DNA of 64,000 nucleotides from Silurus meridionalis (Eukaryota; Chordata; Actinopteri; Siluriformes; Siluridae): the NCBI RefSeq assembly GCF_014805685.1, contig NC_060901.1, positions 19,215,905 to 19,279,904 on the forward strand. Direction: 5' to 3'. Position 1 is the stretch's first letter. Each line of letters opens with the position of its first letter. Shown one piece after another: positions 1 through 18,235 of this stretch. Made by a program: the position numbers and the translations under genes. The notes under the pieces were generated by a model that was not told where the DNA came from, searched no databases, and saw only the letters and a list, made by a program, of their open reading frames with translations.

Positions 1-1559
1 TGTGTGTGTGTGTGTGTGTGTGGGGATTGAAGTGGAGTGTTGGCTCGCTGCAGGTCTAAACCAGCCCTTGACTTAGCCAATAAAAGAAAGGGTGGAGTTG
101 GATAGTGGCCAAGAACCAGGCCTCAGTGGTGAAAGTTGTGTGCGTGTGTGCGTGTGTTGCGCTAAACCTCATTAATATTTAACCCGTGAACTCGTCATAA
201 CCAACATCCAGTACCCGTGTGTTCAGATCCTACGATTTTAAACTTCACACATGTTTACAGGTTTGGTGTTTTGTGAGGACATGACTGAGAGCACAGACTT
301 CTGTGATGAGGCTCAAGGCAATTAAGAAAGAGCACACGCTCATCTAACCGGACTGATTTGTCATTTCTTTGAGAGGTGGTAGTTCTTTCCTGTGAAGAAA
401 ATGCTGTACAGTGTAGTAACGCATGCTGCGTTGTCGAATAGCAGTCAACCTGTCGCAGGTTCGAGACGCTTTTACGGAACGATGAATTGTGCACTCGTGC
501 CGCGCGACACCTCACCTGTCTATAGAATATGATCTTCGGGGTCCTGTGACGGCTTTAGGACCCCGGTGTTTAATCTTTCCCATGAAGGGCCGGTGTGGGT
601 GCAGGTTTTCATTCTAACCTAACAAGATAGCTGATAGTCCATTTAAAATGAAGATCTTAACAGGTGGAATCTGGCATGGACTGTTGGGAATAAAAACCTG
701 CACCCGGCATCTTGCTGGAATGCTGAAAGGGAATCTTGGGTCACAATAAACACGTGTCTGAAAGCCGTGCCTTTTTTTCATTGGTCGGATTTGCCCAGCT
801 TTTAATTCAGTAACACTTTATGATGCACAAATTCTATTTGCGATTGAAGTAATCGATCGACTCGATCGTGATTAAATATTAAGCATCTTTATTTTTATGA
901 GACTGCGTTTGTTCATGTTGCCGCCACGCTTTACCTGGAAAGGACAAGATGGTGAGAACTGAAGAGAAAAGAAAAGAGAGAAAAAACAGAGGGTTGTGGG
1001 GAAGGAAGTGGGGGAGGAGGTGGAGGAGGGGGTGGGGGTGGTGAGAAGAACTGAGGAGAAGCTCTGCTGGCTCGAGGCCATCTCTCTCTTCCTGACACTG
1101 ATGGAATGATTTTTTTTTTTTTTTTTTTTATTTATTTATTTATTTTTTCTTCTCTCTCTGCAAGGCTTCTCCATGCGCCTCCGCTGAAACCATGTCATGC
1201 ACTCTGAGTGTGTGTGTGTTGAGTGAACTCTCATTAATCCAAGAGTCATGAGGAATGCGCTAGGCAGGAAGCAGCGGAAGGAAGGGAGGGAGGTGGGGGA
1301 CAGATAGAAAGAAAAAGGAAATTGCAGACTGGGCAGAAGTCGGCCTTCTTGGCTTCCTGGAGAGGAAGTGGAGGAGAAGAGATGAGGAGATGAGCAGTGG
1401 GTTCTTCACTCTGAAAGAAGGCCATTTACACTTAACCCCTTCTGCTCTCACAATCTCAGGACACACTCACTTTACCTTAAAACTTGAGATATATTGAGAA
1501 TATAAAATGAGCATACATAAGAATGGCTTTTTTTTAATAAGCTCTAATAAGATGATGAG

Positions 1560-1735
1560 GTGAGGAGGCCTGGGAAAGGTGTTCAGGTGTTCACTCCAAC
1601 CCATATGTTCCTGGAGCTGTCTCTGTGCTTCCGTATCCAACGACGTCGTATGCGATTGTGCGCCTCTAAGTTTGTGGAAAGAAGAGCCACATGTGGGTGG
1701 AAAAGCCAGGCGTCCCAATACTTTTGACCTCCACA
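1560..1735 (-). mobile_element. Tc1-like family A relic
   Basis: One end of the dispersed family described at 11208: the right side reads agccacatgtgggtggaaaagccaggcg, then tcccaatacttttgacc, the reverse complement of the family's start. Decayed, no transposase frame. Confidence 0.6.
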
Positions 1736-2139
1736 TGCGACCGTTGAAACAGACGACTTTGTATGTTCTTTGAATATATGTGAAGATGAAACCAGGAGGG
1801 AAAGTCTAAAAGGTGTGTGTATGAATGTGTATGTGTAATATATATTTATATATATAAAAATGGGTTTATTTATTATTTGGTGAAAAGTACGTCTATATCC
1901 TTCTGTCTCTGCTTCTTCCTCTTGAACATGTGGAGTTGGTTTTTGGAGCAGGAAGAGCCTGCATTCATTTTCTGTCCGTTGGCATGGGAGAACAGTTTCC
2001 CTTTCAGAGTGAGGGGGAGGAAAGAAAACCGAAAAAAAAAATGGTCAGGAAGCACAGTCTGCCCACTCAGGAAATTCCTGAGGATGAGAGCAGCTTCCAG
2101 GCACAGGAAATTTCCCCTTTCAAAAGACTGTGTTCACAT

Positions 2140-2320
<181 letters not shown>

Positions 2321-3232
2321 GGGCAGGGACATGTACATGCATGAATCTACTGGTTGTCAGCGTGACAGCCGGAGACAACCAGGAGTCTGTAGAGTGTCTC
2401 AGTAATTGTGAATTGTTTTCAGTCCACACACATTTCTGCTTTCCGACCCCAAAAAGCGCTTCGTGTTCATCCCCAGATCATCACCGAGCAGGATCGCGTC
2501 TGCGCCGTCTCTTCCCGGTTCTCAGCTGTCGTTCTCCCTCGGCCTCATTCGCACACGATCAGAAGCCGAGATCGTGATCAGGCTCTGAATGTCGTTGTTC
2601 CTCGTGCTCCCTGGCGCTCGTAATAAACATTCTCGCGGAATTCATCTGGATTCTCCAAACGCCATCATACCTGGAATTTCTGCCCGGGGGCCATGGAGGG
2701 GAGGGGGGGACGTGTGTTTGTGGACATTTCTAGTTTGCAACAGGAAGTAAATTTCCATTAATAATTGGGTTCAATGCAGCAGGGATAAACACACACACAC
2801 ACATACATGACCAGACGTATTGTTGCACCTGACTTCTCTGATCTGCAGAATTGCTCTGTACCATGAAACCGTAGACGCCTGAGAATTTGGAAGTGTCCAA
2901 ATACTTTTGACCCAGACGGGCAATTTTATACGGTTTACGATACGGAGATACGTCCCCTATTTATTTTCTCGAGTATCTCGATTTTATTATCGCTCTCGCT
3001 TTTGCTACTTTCGCTCGTTCTGCGGAAAAGATTCAGGCCACAGGAAAAAAACCAAAACAAAACAAAGTGCTTTGAAAAAAAAAAAAAGAAAAGAAAAGAG
3101 AAAAGTGGACATTCAAGCTAAACAAGCCGAGCAAGAAATCACGTTTCCATGAATAGGCATCAAGATTGATGGGAAGACAAGAGAGGACTGTTTACTGTAC
3201 ACACAGCAGCATGTTTATAGCAGGGGTAAGAC

Positions 3233-3233
<1 letters not shown>

Positions 3234-3270
<37 letters not shown>

Positions 3271-3271
3271 G
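3234..3271. repeat. (TTA)n microsatellite
   Basis: Near-perfect ATT repeat. Confidence 0.95.
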
Positions 3272-4841
3272 GGCAAAGGTTTATTCAAAAGTTGTCAAAT
3301 CCATAAAAGGGAAAAAGAAAAAAAATCTCAAAGCAATCTCTGGTGATGCGTGCACGTTTTCCGAAGAGGTCGGATTTACCAGAAGGGGCGTGGCCATGAT
3401 TCATCAGTATTAACCCCTTATTGTGTTTCGGCACCCATTCGTTGAGAAAACTCCACACACAGTGGACCTTCGGAGCAAACGCGTGCACAATGTGTCCAAT
3501 CCGATACCACACAAAGCTCAGACTTTCCACAATCGGATTCCACGGTCAGACGATCCGGGGTATGAAAAGGGCATTCATTCATAGCTTCGTGCCTCCGGAT
3601 CGAGCACAGACATGTCCGATCTAACTCTCAGCCATTCATTTCTTCTGAATGCCGACAGCCGGGGAGGTGTAGACTGATCGTAGGCGCGTTGTCGTTATTG
3701 ATTTTCGTATTTGTTATGCACAGAAATATGGCCTCGTGTACGGTTGAGCTTCCTGACCAATCCCATTGTGCTGAAATGATTTATGGAAGTGAAGTTACGT
3801 TCCCAATAAACGCCAGTCGATCGCATTGTAAAACTCTAGAAAGCGTGTCAGCGTGCCGTCTGAATCGCGGGTGCAAGTGGGAGTTGCGAGAGCAACAGCG
3901 AAACTAGATAGTGGTGATCTCATCTCCTCCTCTTCTTCTCCTCCCCTTCTCCTCCATTCATCCTTGGTGCCTGCAGGTTGCCTGGGCAACGCAAGTCAAG
4001 AAGGAGGTATTTCCGGAGCTCCCATGATTCCACACAGCACGAGCTGTGCCATCAGACCTGATATGATACCCGTTTGGGGGGGGTTTGGTAAACATCTGGG
4101 GCTTGAGCGTCATTTGTGATGGTGCGTTGTGAAAAACGAGTAAAGCTCTTGCTCGCTCTTTCTCAGCGTGGCTGCCGACTGTTGATAAAGCCGTCTGCAT
4201 CATCTAGGGGGTTGGGGAGGTTGGGGAGGTTGGGGGCTTCCTGTTCCTGTGTGCTGTGGGGGTTTGTTCTGGGGCGAGGGGAAGGGGAAGAGGAGGCAGG
4301 GCTTCCTGTTCGAGTGTGTTGTGGGAAGTTAAGATTGCGTTTTTGTTTAGGTTTTTTTTCCTCCTTCCTCCTGCGGTTAAATGGCTCTCCGGAGGTTTTG
4401 TGCAGATGCTCGGATAAATTTATCCTCCCTGCCTGACCCATACAAGCACACAGCTTTGAGATGCTTCGGTCGTTCCGCCATCCACGTTCCCAGTCAAGAC
4501 TCTTCACCTGTAGCTTCTCGTACAATGCGCAAACAAAACCAACCCCGACGGCAGGAGGCTGTAGAGGGGTGGTGAACACGACCGTTTGAATTGCAGCCAC
4601 ACGTGCATCTTAGACAGCAGCTGCAATGGCCATAATTAGATCGGGGCAAATATCAGGGAGTGACTGGTTCAGACAGTTGTACGTGCATGCGTGCGTGTGT
4701 GTGTGGGGGATTATAACGGGAAGCGTTCCGACTGTTGGCGTTCCTAAAAACATATAACGAAACACAGCAGAATTTCTAGGTTCTAAATGCAACAGCCAAA
4801 AAAAATAAAAATCTGATTTGCCTTTAGAGCATTCTCCAGTA

Positions 4842-4842
<1 letters not shown>

Positions 4843-4902
<60 letters not shown>

Positions 4903-5063
4903 TGTGTGTGTGTGAGAGTGTGTGTGTGAGTGAGTGTGTGTGTGTGTGAGTGTGTGAGTGTGTGTGAGAGTGTGTGTGAGTGTGTGAGTGTGTGTGTGAG
5001 AGTGTGTGTGTGTGTGAGGTGTGTGTGTGTGAGAGTGTGTGTGTGTGAGTGTGTGTGTGTGTG

Positions 5064-5120
<57 letters not shown>

Positions 5121-5262
5121 TGTGTGTGTGTGTGTGAGTGTGTGTGTGAGAGTGTGTGTGTGTGTGAGTGTGTGTGTGAGAGTGTGTGTGTGAGAGTGTG
5201 TGTGTGAGAGTGTGTGTGTGAGAGTGTGTGTGTGAGTGTGTGTGTGAGTGTGTGTGTGTGAG
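4843..5262. repeat. long interrupted (TG)n array
   Basis: About 420 bp of (TG)n broken at many points by single GA steps. The interruptions recur as gtgtgagagtgtgtgtg blocks, which suggests local duplication of interrupted units. The opposite-strand His-Thr frame is spurious. Confidence 0.95.
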
Positions 5263-5344
5263 TGAAGAGCAGAAAATGATCATTCCATCAAAACTTGTCG
5301 ATGGTAAATTCACCACTTGAACTTCTTCCAGTATTTTCAAAGAG

Positions 5345-5470
5345 CCAGAGCTCAGAATGTCCTCACGTGGCTGGTGGAGGAGATGCGGTCTTCTCCTTCT
5401 GTAGCCTCACCATCTCAAAGTTTGACACTGTGCATTTCCAAGATGCTTTTCTGCTCACCACGGTTGGAAA
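5345..5470 (-). mobile_element. fragment of a second Tc1/mariner-like family (family B)
   Basis: The segment tgtcctcacgtggctggtgg through gatgcttttctgctcaccac resembles a dispersed fish DNA transposon that I recognise from memory. A relic of the same segment in the opposite orientation is at 26345-26445. Heavily mutated. Confidence 0.5.
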
Positions 5471-5544
5471 AAAAAGAGGTCTTCAGGACAGCTTGAACCA
5501 GTCAGCACCATTCTGTACATCTGTACAATCTTTGTGGAGATTCT

Positions 5545-5680
5545 TCCCAATAGAGCTCTATAGCAGGAGATCTTCCAGTCCAACCCATTATCTTCATGGT
5601 GCTGGAACCGGTTTGGGTTTTAATTAAAGGAAAAAAAATTAGCACCTTTTAAGACGTCCCAATATTTTTGTCAGTATGGA
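5545..5680 (-). mobile_element. Tc1-like family A relic
   Basis: Contains the diagnostic string atagcaggagatcttccagt and ends with gacgtcccaatatttttgtc, the family terminus in reverse orientation. Confidence 0.6.
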
Positions 5681-5988
5681 GAATTTATTAATAGCCGTTT
5701 GCTCGCCTGATGTCAGTAAGGAACACGTCGTTGAAATGATGTACACCTGAATATTTTTTCTGTAGATCATCAAACTATTGTTGTTGTTGTTGTTGTTGTT
5801 GTTGTTTTTTTATTCATTCGAGCTCCAAAAAAAAAAAAGAGGATCTCGGTCGACATTAAAACACCATCCCCGAGCTGCACCTCATTGTCCCGCACGTTTT
5901 ACATCAACTTTTAGTGACCATTTGAATATGCACTTCCCTCTCGTCCCAGTTTCAGGATGTAGGAAGCAATCTGAGGAACGAGAGAGGA

Positions 5989-6025
<37 letters not shown>

Positions 6026-6309
6026 CAGGGGGTAATATAGATTTAAGGATAATGAAATGAATAAATATGTGGAAATAATATACGATTCAACAATAAAGCT
6101 TGAAGAATAATACAAAAAAATTAAGCGGTAAAACGTGTCCTTTGGTTTCAACAATCAACCTAAAATCTAAAAAGCGTATAATAAAAATATAAATAGGATT
6201 TTGATGACACAATTTCTAGCCGTCGCCGTGGTTTCCTCCGTCTGATTGTCTATCGCTCTTTTCAATCTGCACTTATTGATCGACGTCACCGGTGTCCCCG
6301 TGTTTTCAG

Positions 6310-11735
<5,426 letters not shown>

Positions 11736-12060
11736 GCGCTGAACAGTCACAGAGATGATGAACTTTTTAAAGCCGTAGATGCCTCGCCAATGTTCTGCCA
11801 CCGTGTTCACCTGCAGATCCCCAACCCCACCGCCAATCCTCACCCCATTCCCCCACCCCATCCTGCACACCAAGACGTCGCTCATTATAATAAAACGGGA
11901 GCCAACATCGTTTTCCTTCACTGTTATTTGTTTTCGTTGTTGTATTTTTTTACACGCTGAATCATTAATAATCATATCCTTCATTTTTTTTTTTCTTCTC
12001 CGCTTCCGAACTTCAGTATGACAATCATTTAGATGAATAATAAATACTCCTCCGAATCGA
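11736..12060 (+). terminator. etv6: etv6 3' UTR with poly(A) signals
   Basis: AATAAA hexamers occur at 11889-11894 and 12039-12044 after the stop codon. The second is within a run of ordinary sequence and is a reasonable 3' end; further T-rich sequence follows. Which one is used cannot be told from sequence alone. Confidence 0.5.
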
Positions 12061-12544
12061 CGCTTTCAAATTCCTGGCACAATGAATGATTTCGTACTTT
12101 TCAGTGACTTTTTTTTTTTTTTTTTTTTTTTTAAGGCGCGTTCAAAAAACACAAACGGGAAAGTTTGTGCGAACGTGTTACACAAGAGATTAATTCAAGA
12201 ATAAATTTTAATGACTCATTTGCTTCGTTTGCACGTTTTTTTTTTTTTTTTTTATTAAAGTTGCCTTTAAACGTGGGTGTGGAAACTGTGGCGTGGCGTC
12301 TGAAGGTTCATCAGCAGTGGGTAGGTTTACAGAGAACGCTATCTACCCCAGTGTATCTGTTGAGGAGGAGGATCCTATGTGTAGATGTCCACAAACGTTT
12401 GATCATAACAGTGTAGGAGGACATTGTGAATGTCCACATGGTGGCGCACTCTGGTCATTTTTTGAAAGGTCTGATCAAAGTCCATGGAAAACCGTCCTGT
12501 CATTAGACGTTTGATCATTTGAACTTCTTTTCTTTTCAAAATAC

Positions 12545-12775
12545 TCTTTTGCCAAAAGTTTGTGGACACCTAAGAATAAGATCTCAAACATCCATATTTA
12601 GGCCACGTTCCCTGTTCTAATAAGCCCCAGTCTTCTGGGAAGATGTTCTAGATTTGTGGAGATGTGGGTGAGCTGAGGAGGTGCAGTGAGCGTTCACATT
12701 CATCCCAAAGGTATTCAGTAGGGTTTATATCTCTCTAGCGGGTCTCAAGATCTTCAACCCACAGTGCATCAAAAT
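12545..12775 (-). mobile_element. Tc1-like family A relic, 5' part of the reverse copy
   Basis: Starts ttttgccaaaagtttgtgga and continues through tcttctgggaagatgttcta and cattcatcccaaaggtattc, all family landmarks. The other terminus is missing. Confidence 0.7.
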
Positions 12776-13631
12776 AAACCTACAAAATTACACCATTACA
12801 CACCGACTCAGTTGATTAAAGTAAACAATGTTTGATAGCAACAGATTTTCTCAGTTGGAGTCAAACATGAAACCAGTTTACAGATCAAATTTTCCCATAA
12901 AAGATCCCTGTGATCTCCCAGATGAGGGTTAGTTTTAAAGTAATCAACAGTTTAATGTTGAATAGTTTGTGAAAGACTCAGAATTGTATCCTAATTTAGT
13001 TGGTGTTTGGTAACGAAGTGCTGCTTTACATCAGTAACTCAATGTGGAACAAGTCAGAAGACCGAAGGCACCTGCAGTCATAAAAACTAGTTTCTAACTC
13101 ATTAATCATTTGATTGTTAAATCATAAATCTAATAATATATTGTGTCAGCACTCAATCGTGCAAAAACAGCTACTTCTTTCAGAGTACGATATTCAGCAA
13201 TAAAATATTTATCATTCATTGGACGTCTATTTGAAAGCCTGCAGGTTTCTTCACCACCTTCTTCCATACAGACCAATTTTCTGTTCTGATCTCAACAAGT
13301 CTGCGCAAAATACTGAGAAGGAACCAATCAGAGGCTGCAATCTTTATGATGTCATCATGTAGAACTTCTTAAAGTATTTTACAGTATTTTAACTCTACAT
13401 AAATACAAAACAGAAACTTTTTGATACACAAATATGCAATTTTTCATCAACCCTCTCAAATACAATTTACAAACAACAACAAATAAATAATTAATAATAA
13501 TTATATTTTCTGGAAATGAAATAAAAATCGAAACTTTTCTGGGTCTCGAGAAATCTTAGTTTCTAAGAGCAAAGCAACAAATGTCAGACTTTTATTTCTA
13601 TTCATGAAGTTGTTCTTATTTTCATCATCAT

Positions 13632-13801
13632 CATCATTATTATTATTATTATTATTATTGTTGTTGTTTTGGTCATTCTTTTTTGTCTATTGCTATCCTT
13701 CCTGTTTTTATTTAAGCTTTTTCTGATCTGTATAATTTTGTTTATCACCATCACCCCTCATATTATTATTATTATTATTATTATTATGATTATCATCATC
13801 A

Positions 13802-13847
<46 letters not shown>

Positions 13848-13850
13848 CGC
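13632..13850. repeat. (ATT)n microsatellite block
   Basis: Several (ATT)n/(ATC)n runs, the longest at about 13803-13847. Confidence 0.9.
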
Positions 13851-14162
13851 CACTAATACTAGTAATATTGTTCTTCCTCTTTATGTTTTTGTTTAATTAT
13901 TATTGGTGGGTTTTTTTTTATTCATCTTTCTTTTTATTTTTCTTGTTATTGCTACTACTACTAATAATAAAAAGAATAATAATTATGACAATAATAATAA
14001 TAATAATAATAATGATATTTGTTTGTCTGTTTTATTTAATTGAACTATTCTTTATTTCATTTTTATATTCTTTATCTTCATTATCATCTTATTGCTGCTG
14101 ATACTGATGATGATGATGATAATGATGATGTGGAAGCTGTGTGTTGGAACGCCGTACTGGAT

Positions 14163-14195
14163 ACACACACACACACACACACACAAACACACGCA

Positions 14196-14244
<49 letters not shown>

Positions 14245-14245
14245 C
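14163..14245. repeat. (CA)n-(CT)n microsatellite
   Basis: (CA)n then (CT)n immediately upstream of the CpG-dense block; CT tracts of this kind are common near vertebrate promoters. Confidence 0.9.
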
Positions 14246-14289
14246 CTGCTCCTATCAGACTTCCTCTCCACCTCTCACACAGTCTCAGA

Positions 14290-14523
14290 CTCTCACTCCG
14301 AGCCGCTGCCTGCCGCACGTGCGCTTCCGGGGGACATTCGACCGGCGCTCGCGAGCGCGCGTCCAGCGAGCGCGTGAGCAGCATCTGGACCGAAGCAGAT
14401 GTTTAGCCGAATAGAGAGTCAGAAATCATCCTGCGATCCTGGAACGCACCGGAGTATGCTGATGGCACGGCGGGTTCCTGACCGAGTTCCACTCCTGCTG
14501 ATGGATTAAAGAACGCAGCTGAG

Positions 14524-14558
<35 letters not shown>

Positions 14559-14580
14559 AAAGAGGAAGAGCGCGCAGCAG
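14290..14580 (+). promoter_or_regulatory. tafa2: predicted tafa2 promoter / non-coding first exon
   Basis: The block is far richer in CpG than anything nearby (for example gccgcacgtgcgcttccggg, then cggcgctcgcgagcgcgcgt). It ends in gcgcgcagcag followed by gtacaa, a usable donor at 14581. The first tafa2 coding exon (32690) begins one base before its ATG, directly after an acceptor, so an upstream non-coding exon must exist. This block is the best candidate on the right strand. Seen: base composition and donor. Inferred: its assignment to tafa2. A (TG)n tract (14527-14556) lies inside the proposed exon. Confidence 0.45.
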
Positions 14581-14840
14581 GTACAAACCACACTACACAA
14601 AACACCAAAGTGCCTTAAATTATAGTGTGCTTGGGTTCGAATCTTGGAGAGGTTTTTTTGGGGGAAGCTTTACTGCTGACTTCTGTCATCTGAAGACTTC
14701 TGAAATTTTAGATGGGAAAAGGAGAACACCTGCAGTGGGGAAGGAGGTCTGATCTGATGGAGTCTAATTTATTTAACCTGATTGTGTTCAACAAATATTT
14801 TTGTAGAGGTTTGTTAGAGCAGGGGAGTTTACTCCTGGGT

Positions 14841-14878
14841 CATCCATCCATCCATCCATCCATCCATCCATCCACCCA
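14841..14878. repeat. (CATC)n microsatellite
   Basis: About nine copies of CATC, ending in ccacccacc. Confidence 0.9.
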
Positions 14879-15227
14879 CCTTCTTGATCCTCTTGATCCT
14901 CCTCCTCACAGACACAGTCTTGAATGATCTCCTGCACGATGATCAGCAGTCAGGACGTTGTGTAGCTTTCAATTACAATTACAATTTCAATTTCAATGCA
15001 ACCTAATCAGATCACAGCTTCATTCCAGAGCAGAAGTTTACATGCACCCCTGCAGAATCCAGAAAAAATACTGTATTTGTAATAATCATTTATAACTTTT
15101 AGACAAAATAATCCCCTCTCTGGATAATGTACGTCTTGAGCATTAGCAAGTGTTTGAATCTTCTGTATTAGATGGTGTAAATGTCCTGAGTGGGATTAGA
15201 TCACTGTCGGAGAGGGGGGTCAAGTAC

Positions 15228-15228
15228 G

Positions 15229-15281
<53 letters not shown>

Positions 15282-15284
15282 TAG
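15228..15284. repeat. (AAT)n microsatellite
   Basis: Perfect AAT repeat. Confidence 0.95.
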
Positions 15285-15342
15285 AATGTGCACTTCCTGG
15301 AAGAACGAGAGATTTCTGAACACAAAACATATACACTATTAA

Positions 15343-15343
<1 letters not shown>

Positions 15344-15401
<58 letters not shown>
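15344..15401. repeat. (CA)n microsatellite
   Basis: Perfect dinucleotide run of about 29 units. Confidence 0.95.
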
Positions 15402-15403
<2 letters not shown>

Positions 15404-15539
15404 ATCATAATGCTCACAGAAACCAGTGCAAAATTCTGAACTGGCTCATGTGTGTACATTTGAGCAGTTTTAATATTATATATAATGTTAATATTATATA
15501 CAAATAATAATAATAAAAAATAAACCAAAAAATTTTAAA

Positions 15540-15555
15540 TAATAAATGATCATAG

Positions 15556-15613
<58 letters not shown>

Positions 15614-15707
15614 TAATAAATATACAATAATATATATAAATATACTAATAATATATATATAAATATACAATAATACAACAATAAAAACTAATAAATGATC
15701 ATAAATG

Positions 15708-15785
<78 letters not shown>
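15540..15785. repeat. paired (AT)n tracts
   Basis: Two long (AT)n runs (about 15563-15612 and 15717-15779) separated by related sequence with aataaatgatcata repeated on either side. Confidence 0.9.
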
Positions 15786-16149
15786 ACATAAGTACACAAA
15801 CTGCTCACCAAAATGTTTGCTGCATGCCGATTAAATCGTCCTTTTTCTTCTGAATTATTTCTGTCATGAGATAAATTCCTCATGCTCAGAAAATGTAATG
15901 AAAGAAATTATTTATATAATTTGCAAACACTGTCATTTGCCTCATAATTCATTTCGATGATCGTATTTCTATTCATTATAACCGTGTAGCTGCACCTTTT
16001 TCCTTTCCAGAACTCTATGATGTATTTCTATGTGAGCAGGAGAACTTAAGTCTTGTTTATTGCGCCGCGTTTCTTCTGTGTACAGCAGGTTTCTACCTCC
16101 TTATTACATCCTTCGACGTATAATTTAACGTATGCATGTGTTTGAGGTT

Positions 16150-16340
16150 CGGACCTCTATAGCAGGAGATCTTCCACTCTATTCTATGCAAAGCGTATGT
16201 TCATGAAGCTGGATTTGTTCCCAAGTGCTTGCACAGGTTTGGGTCTCCAATGAAGAAAGGAGGAAAATATCATACGACTGCACGGAAATGGCAACCCAAA
16301 AATTGCATATAGTCCAAATACTTTTGATCTCATAGTGTCT
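16150..16340 (-). mobile_element. Tc1-like family A relic
   Basis: Landmarks: atagcaggagatcttccact, gttcatgaagctggatttgt, ggtttgggtctcc, and the terminus gtccaaatacttttgatctc. Confidence 0.65.
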
Positions 16341-16914
16341 TTACTAGAGTATAAATACAAAAAATACCCAGTATGAACACTAAGACAAACACGATTTATT
16401 CGGCCTTCGTGTTCCAGTAACGAGTGCTTTCTCCTGCTCTGGATCACCATTCACGTGTCTGGAGACTATTTCCAGAAAGTAAAAAGATTTCTCCAGGAAA
16501 TGAAGCATGTTCCTGGACACCTCTGTCTCGTGACACACCAGGTTAGGTACAGCATATGGAGCAGAAAAACAGAGCTAAATGAAACCTTTCCTTCAGGAAG
16601 TACAGGATTAGAGTAGAAGTTGCTCAGAGTCACTCGTTATCGGTTTCCACGGCTGCCTTCATGACCATGTCTGCTCCTTCTCACGCCTGTATGTGGTGCG
16701 TCCCAATAATTTCACTACAGGTTTAAAATCGTATAGAAGTTCTCAGAGACCCAAAGAGTGTTTCAGCACCTGTACAGAAGGTGTGAAGGTTGGAACTCTG
16801 GACTTGATCCTCACAAGTTTTGAGATTGAAAATCATTATCATAGCAGAAAGTAACAAAATCTTGAATGAGATGTTTATTTCAGGTTGGGTCGGGTGTCCA
16901 CAAATATTAGGTTT

Positions 16915-17340
16915 AATATACGTGGTGGTGTCAAAAAGTTTTGAGACTATTTTTGTAACATGCCAATAGATGGCAGCACAAGGCTGCACACACAGTCACA
17001 GGGAGCACCGGCATCGTCCTGTGTACGTCTGGAGCTGAGCTTCTCCTCACATGTGAGTTTCTCGCCGGAAACATGATCTTGCTTCTTCAGTATCCAAACT
17101 TCGCCCTCTTCCCGACGATAAAGTTGTTCTCAAACTCGCTGTTTTTGACACCGTTGCCAAGATCTGGCGTGAATTGCACACGCTTCAAAAAGACTTCTAG
17201 GGCGCCGTATTGCTGTGGTGCAGGAGGACAATTTTGAAAATGATGGTGTGGAAATGTAGATAAATACAGTACTTTCTCGTAAACGGAGCGAATCTCTGGG
17301 TTGTGTCTATAAGTGCAACGTTCATACTCCTGCTCCATTC
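16915..17340 (+). pseudogene. mariner-like transposase remnant
   Basis: Begins with gtggtggtgtcaaaaagttt followed by tgagactatttttgtaacat, a mariner-type terminus. On the + strand, 17080-17260 reads in shifted frames like a mariner transposase C-terminus: the region of the PHPPYSPDLAPCDFFLFPK motif is seen as LLQYPNFALFPT, then FDTVAKIWRELHTLQKDF, a stop, and GAVLLWCRRT. This matches the usual 'FDTV...I..E....L...DF.GAF..W..R' region of mariner transposases. The N-terminal part and the far end are not recognised. Inactive. Confidence 0.55.
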
Positions 17341-18094
17341 AGGGTAATTTCTTGCTTCATATCCAATCTACTCCAGATTCATCAAAGATTTGAAAAAAAA
17401 ACGTCTCTTCACGAGTGCAATGTTCACTCACTGTGACAAAAGTAAGCGCTAGAATCAGAATCAGCAAACCACAGCGTCAGGGTCAGACGGAGGGATGTAA
17501 TCGCTCGTTAAAAGTGTGCCTCGTGAAGCTTCTTTAATCTTTTTCCCACTCGAGATCATGAGCTCTGGCTGCCTGATGAGCTGAATGGCGCTTTAAATGA
17601 CAAGGAGTCTGGATTCACTCCATGAGTGCCAACGTAATGAGTGGCACTGGACAGCCGTGAGTCACTTCCTCTGGGCAGCCCAGCCAATTATCCACAAACT
17701 CACGTCTGATCCCCTCACATGTGGCTCAGACCTCACAGAGCCGAATTCTGCTTTAGTCATGTTTCGAACACCCAATTAATCTGATATCAGGCGTCACAGC
17801 CGGACACCTGCGGTGGCAAGAAAGGGGACGAAAGAAGCAGAATTTTTTTTCTTCTCCAATTGACAATAGAGGTCTTCCGAAAAACCTGCGTCGTGTTCGC
17901 TGTAGGAGGCGCTATTTCTCGCTGTTTCTTTCTTTTATTACAAACACAGTGTCTTTCTTAGGAGGAGGCTTTATACACCAAAACCTGACAAGTTTTCCAC
18001 TTCCTTGTGTCGTAAATCACATGTTGCGCATCTTAGTGGAAACATTATGCGCATTGCAATCATTTATTAGACGTATTCGACACGTGAATGTTTG

Positions 18095-18190
18095 GTCATT
18101 TTTAACACCCTTGTGGCTGAAAAAGAACAAATCCTACCAAACACAGTAGAATGTCCTCCAAGAAGAGTGGAGGTTATTGTAAGAGCAAAT
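18095..18190 (+). mobile_element. Tc1-like family A fragment, 3' half
   Basis: Reads tttaacacccttgtggctga, then agtagaatgtcctccaagaa and gagtggaggttattgtaaga, as at 21455-21540 and 56655-56720. Confidence 0.5.
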
Positions 18191-18235
18191 TGGGACTAAA
18201 TGTGAAATGGGATTTTCAGATTTACGACTAAAAAG

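Larger units (their letters stand above)
12060..14290. other. etv6-tafa2 intergenic region
   Basis: Poly(T) runs at 12110-12133 and 12236-12254, a family A relic at 12545-12775, and long AT-rich sequence with (ATT)n blocks at 13632-13850. No coding exon is visible. Confidence 0.6.

Noticed and set aside
4783..5340. 185-codon His-Thr frame
   Set aside because: Complement of the interrupted (TG)n array.
5295..5627. 110-codon plus-strand frame
   Set aside because: It lies across fragments of two decayed transposons and has no domain.
13021..13480. Possible ncRNA or conserved element in the intergenic region
   Set aside because: Nothing in the sequence itself (structure, promoter boxes, codon pattern) supports it; would need conservation or RNA data.
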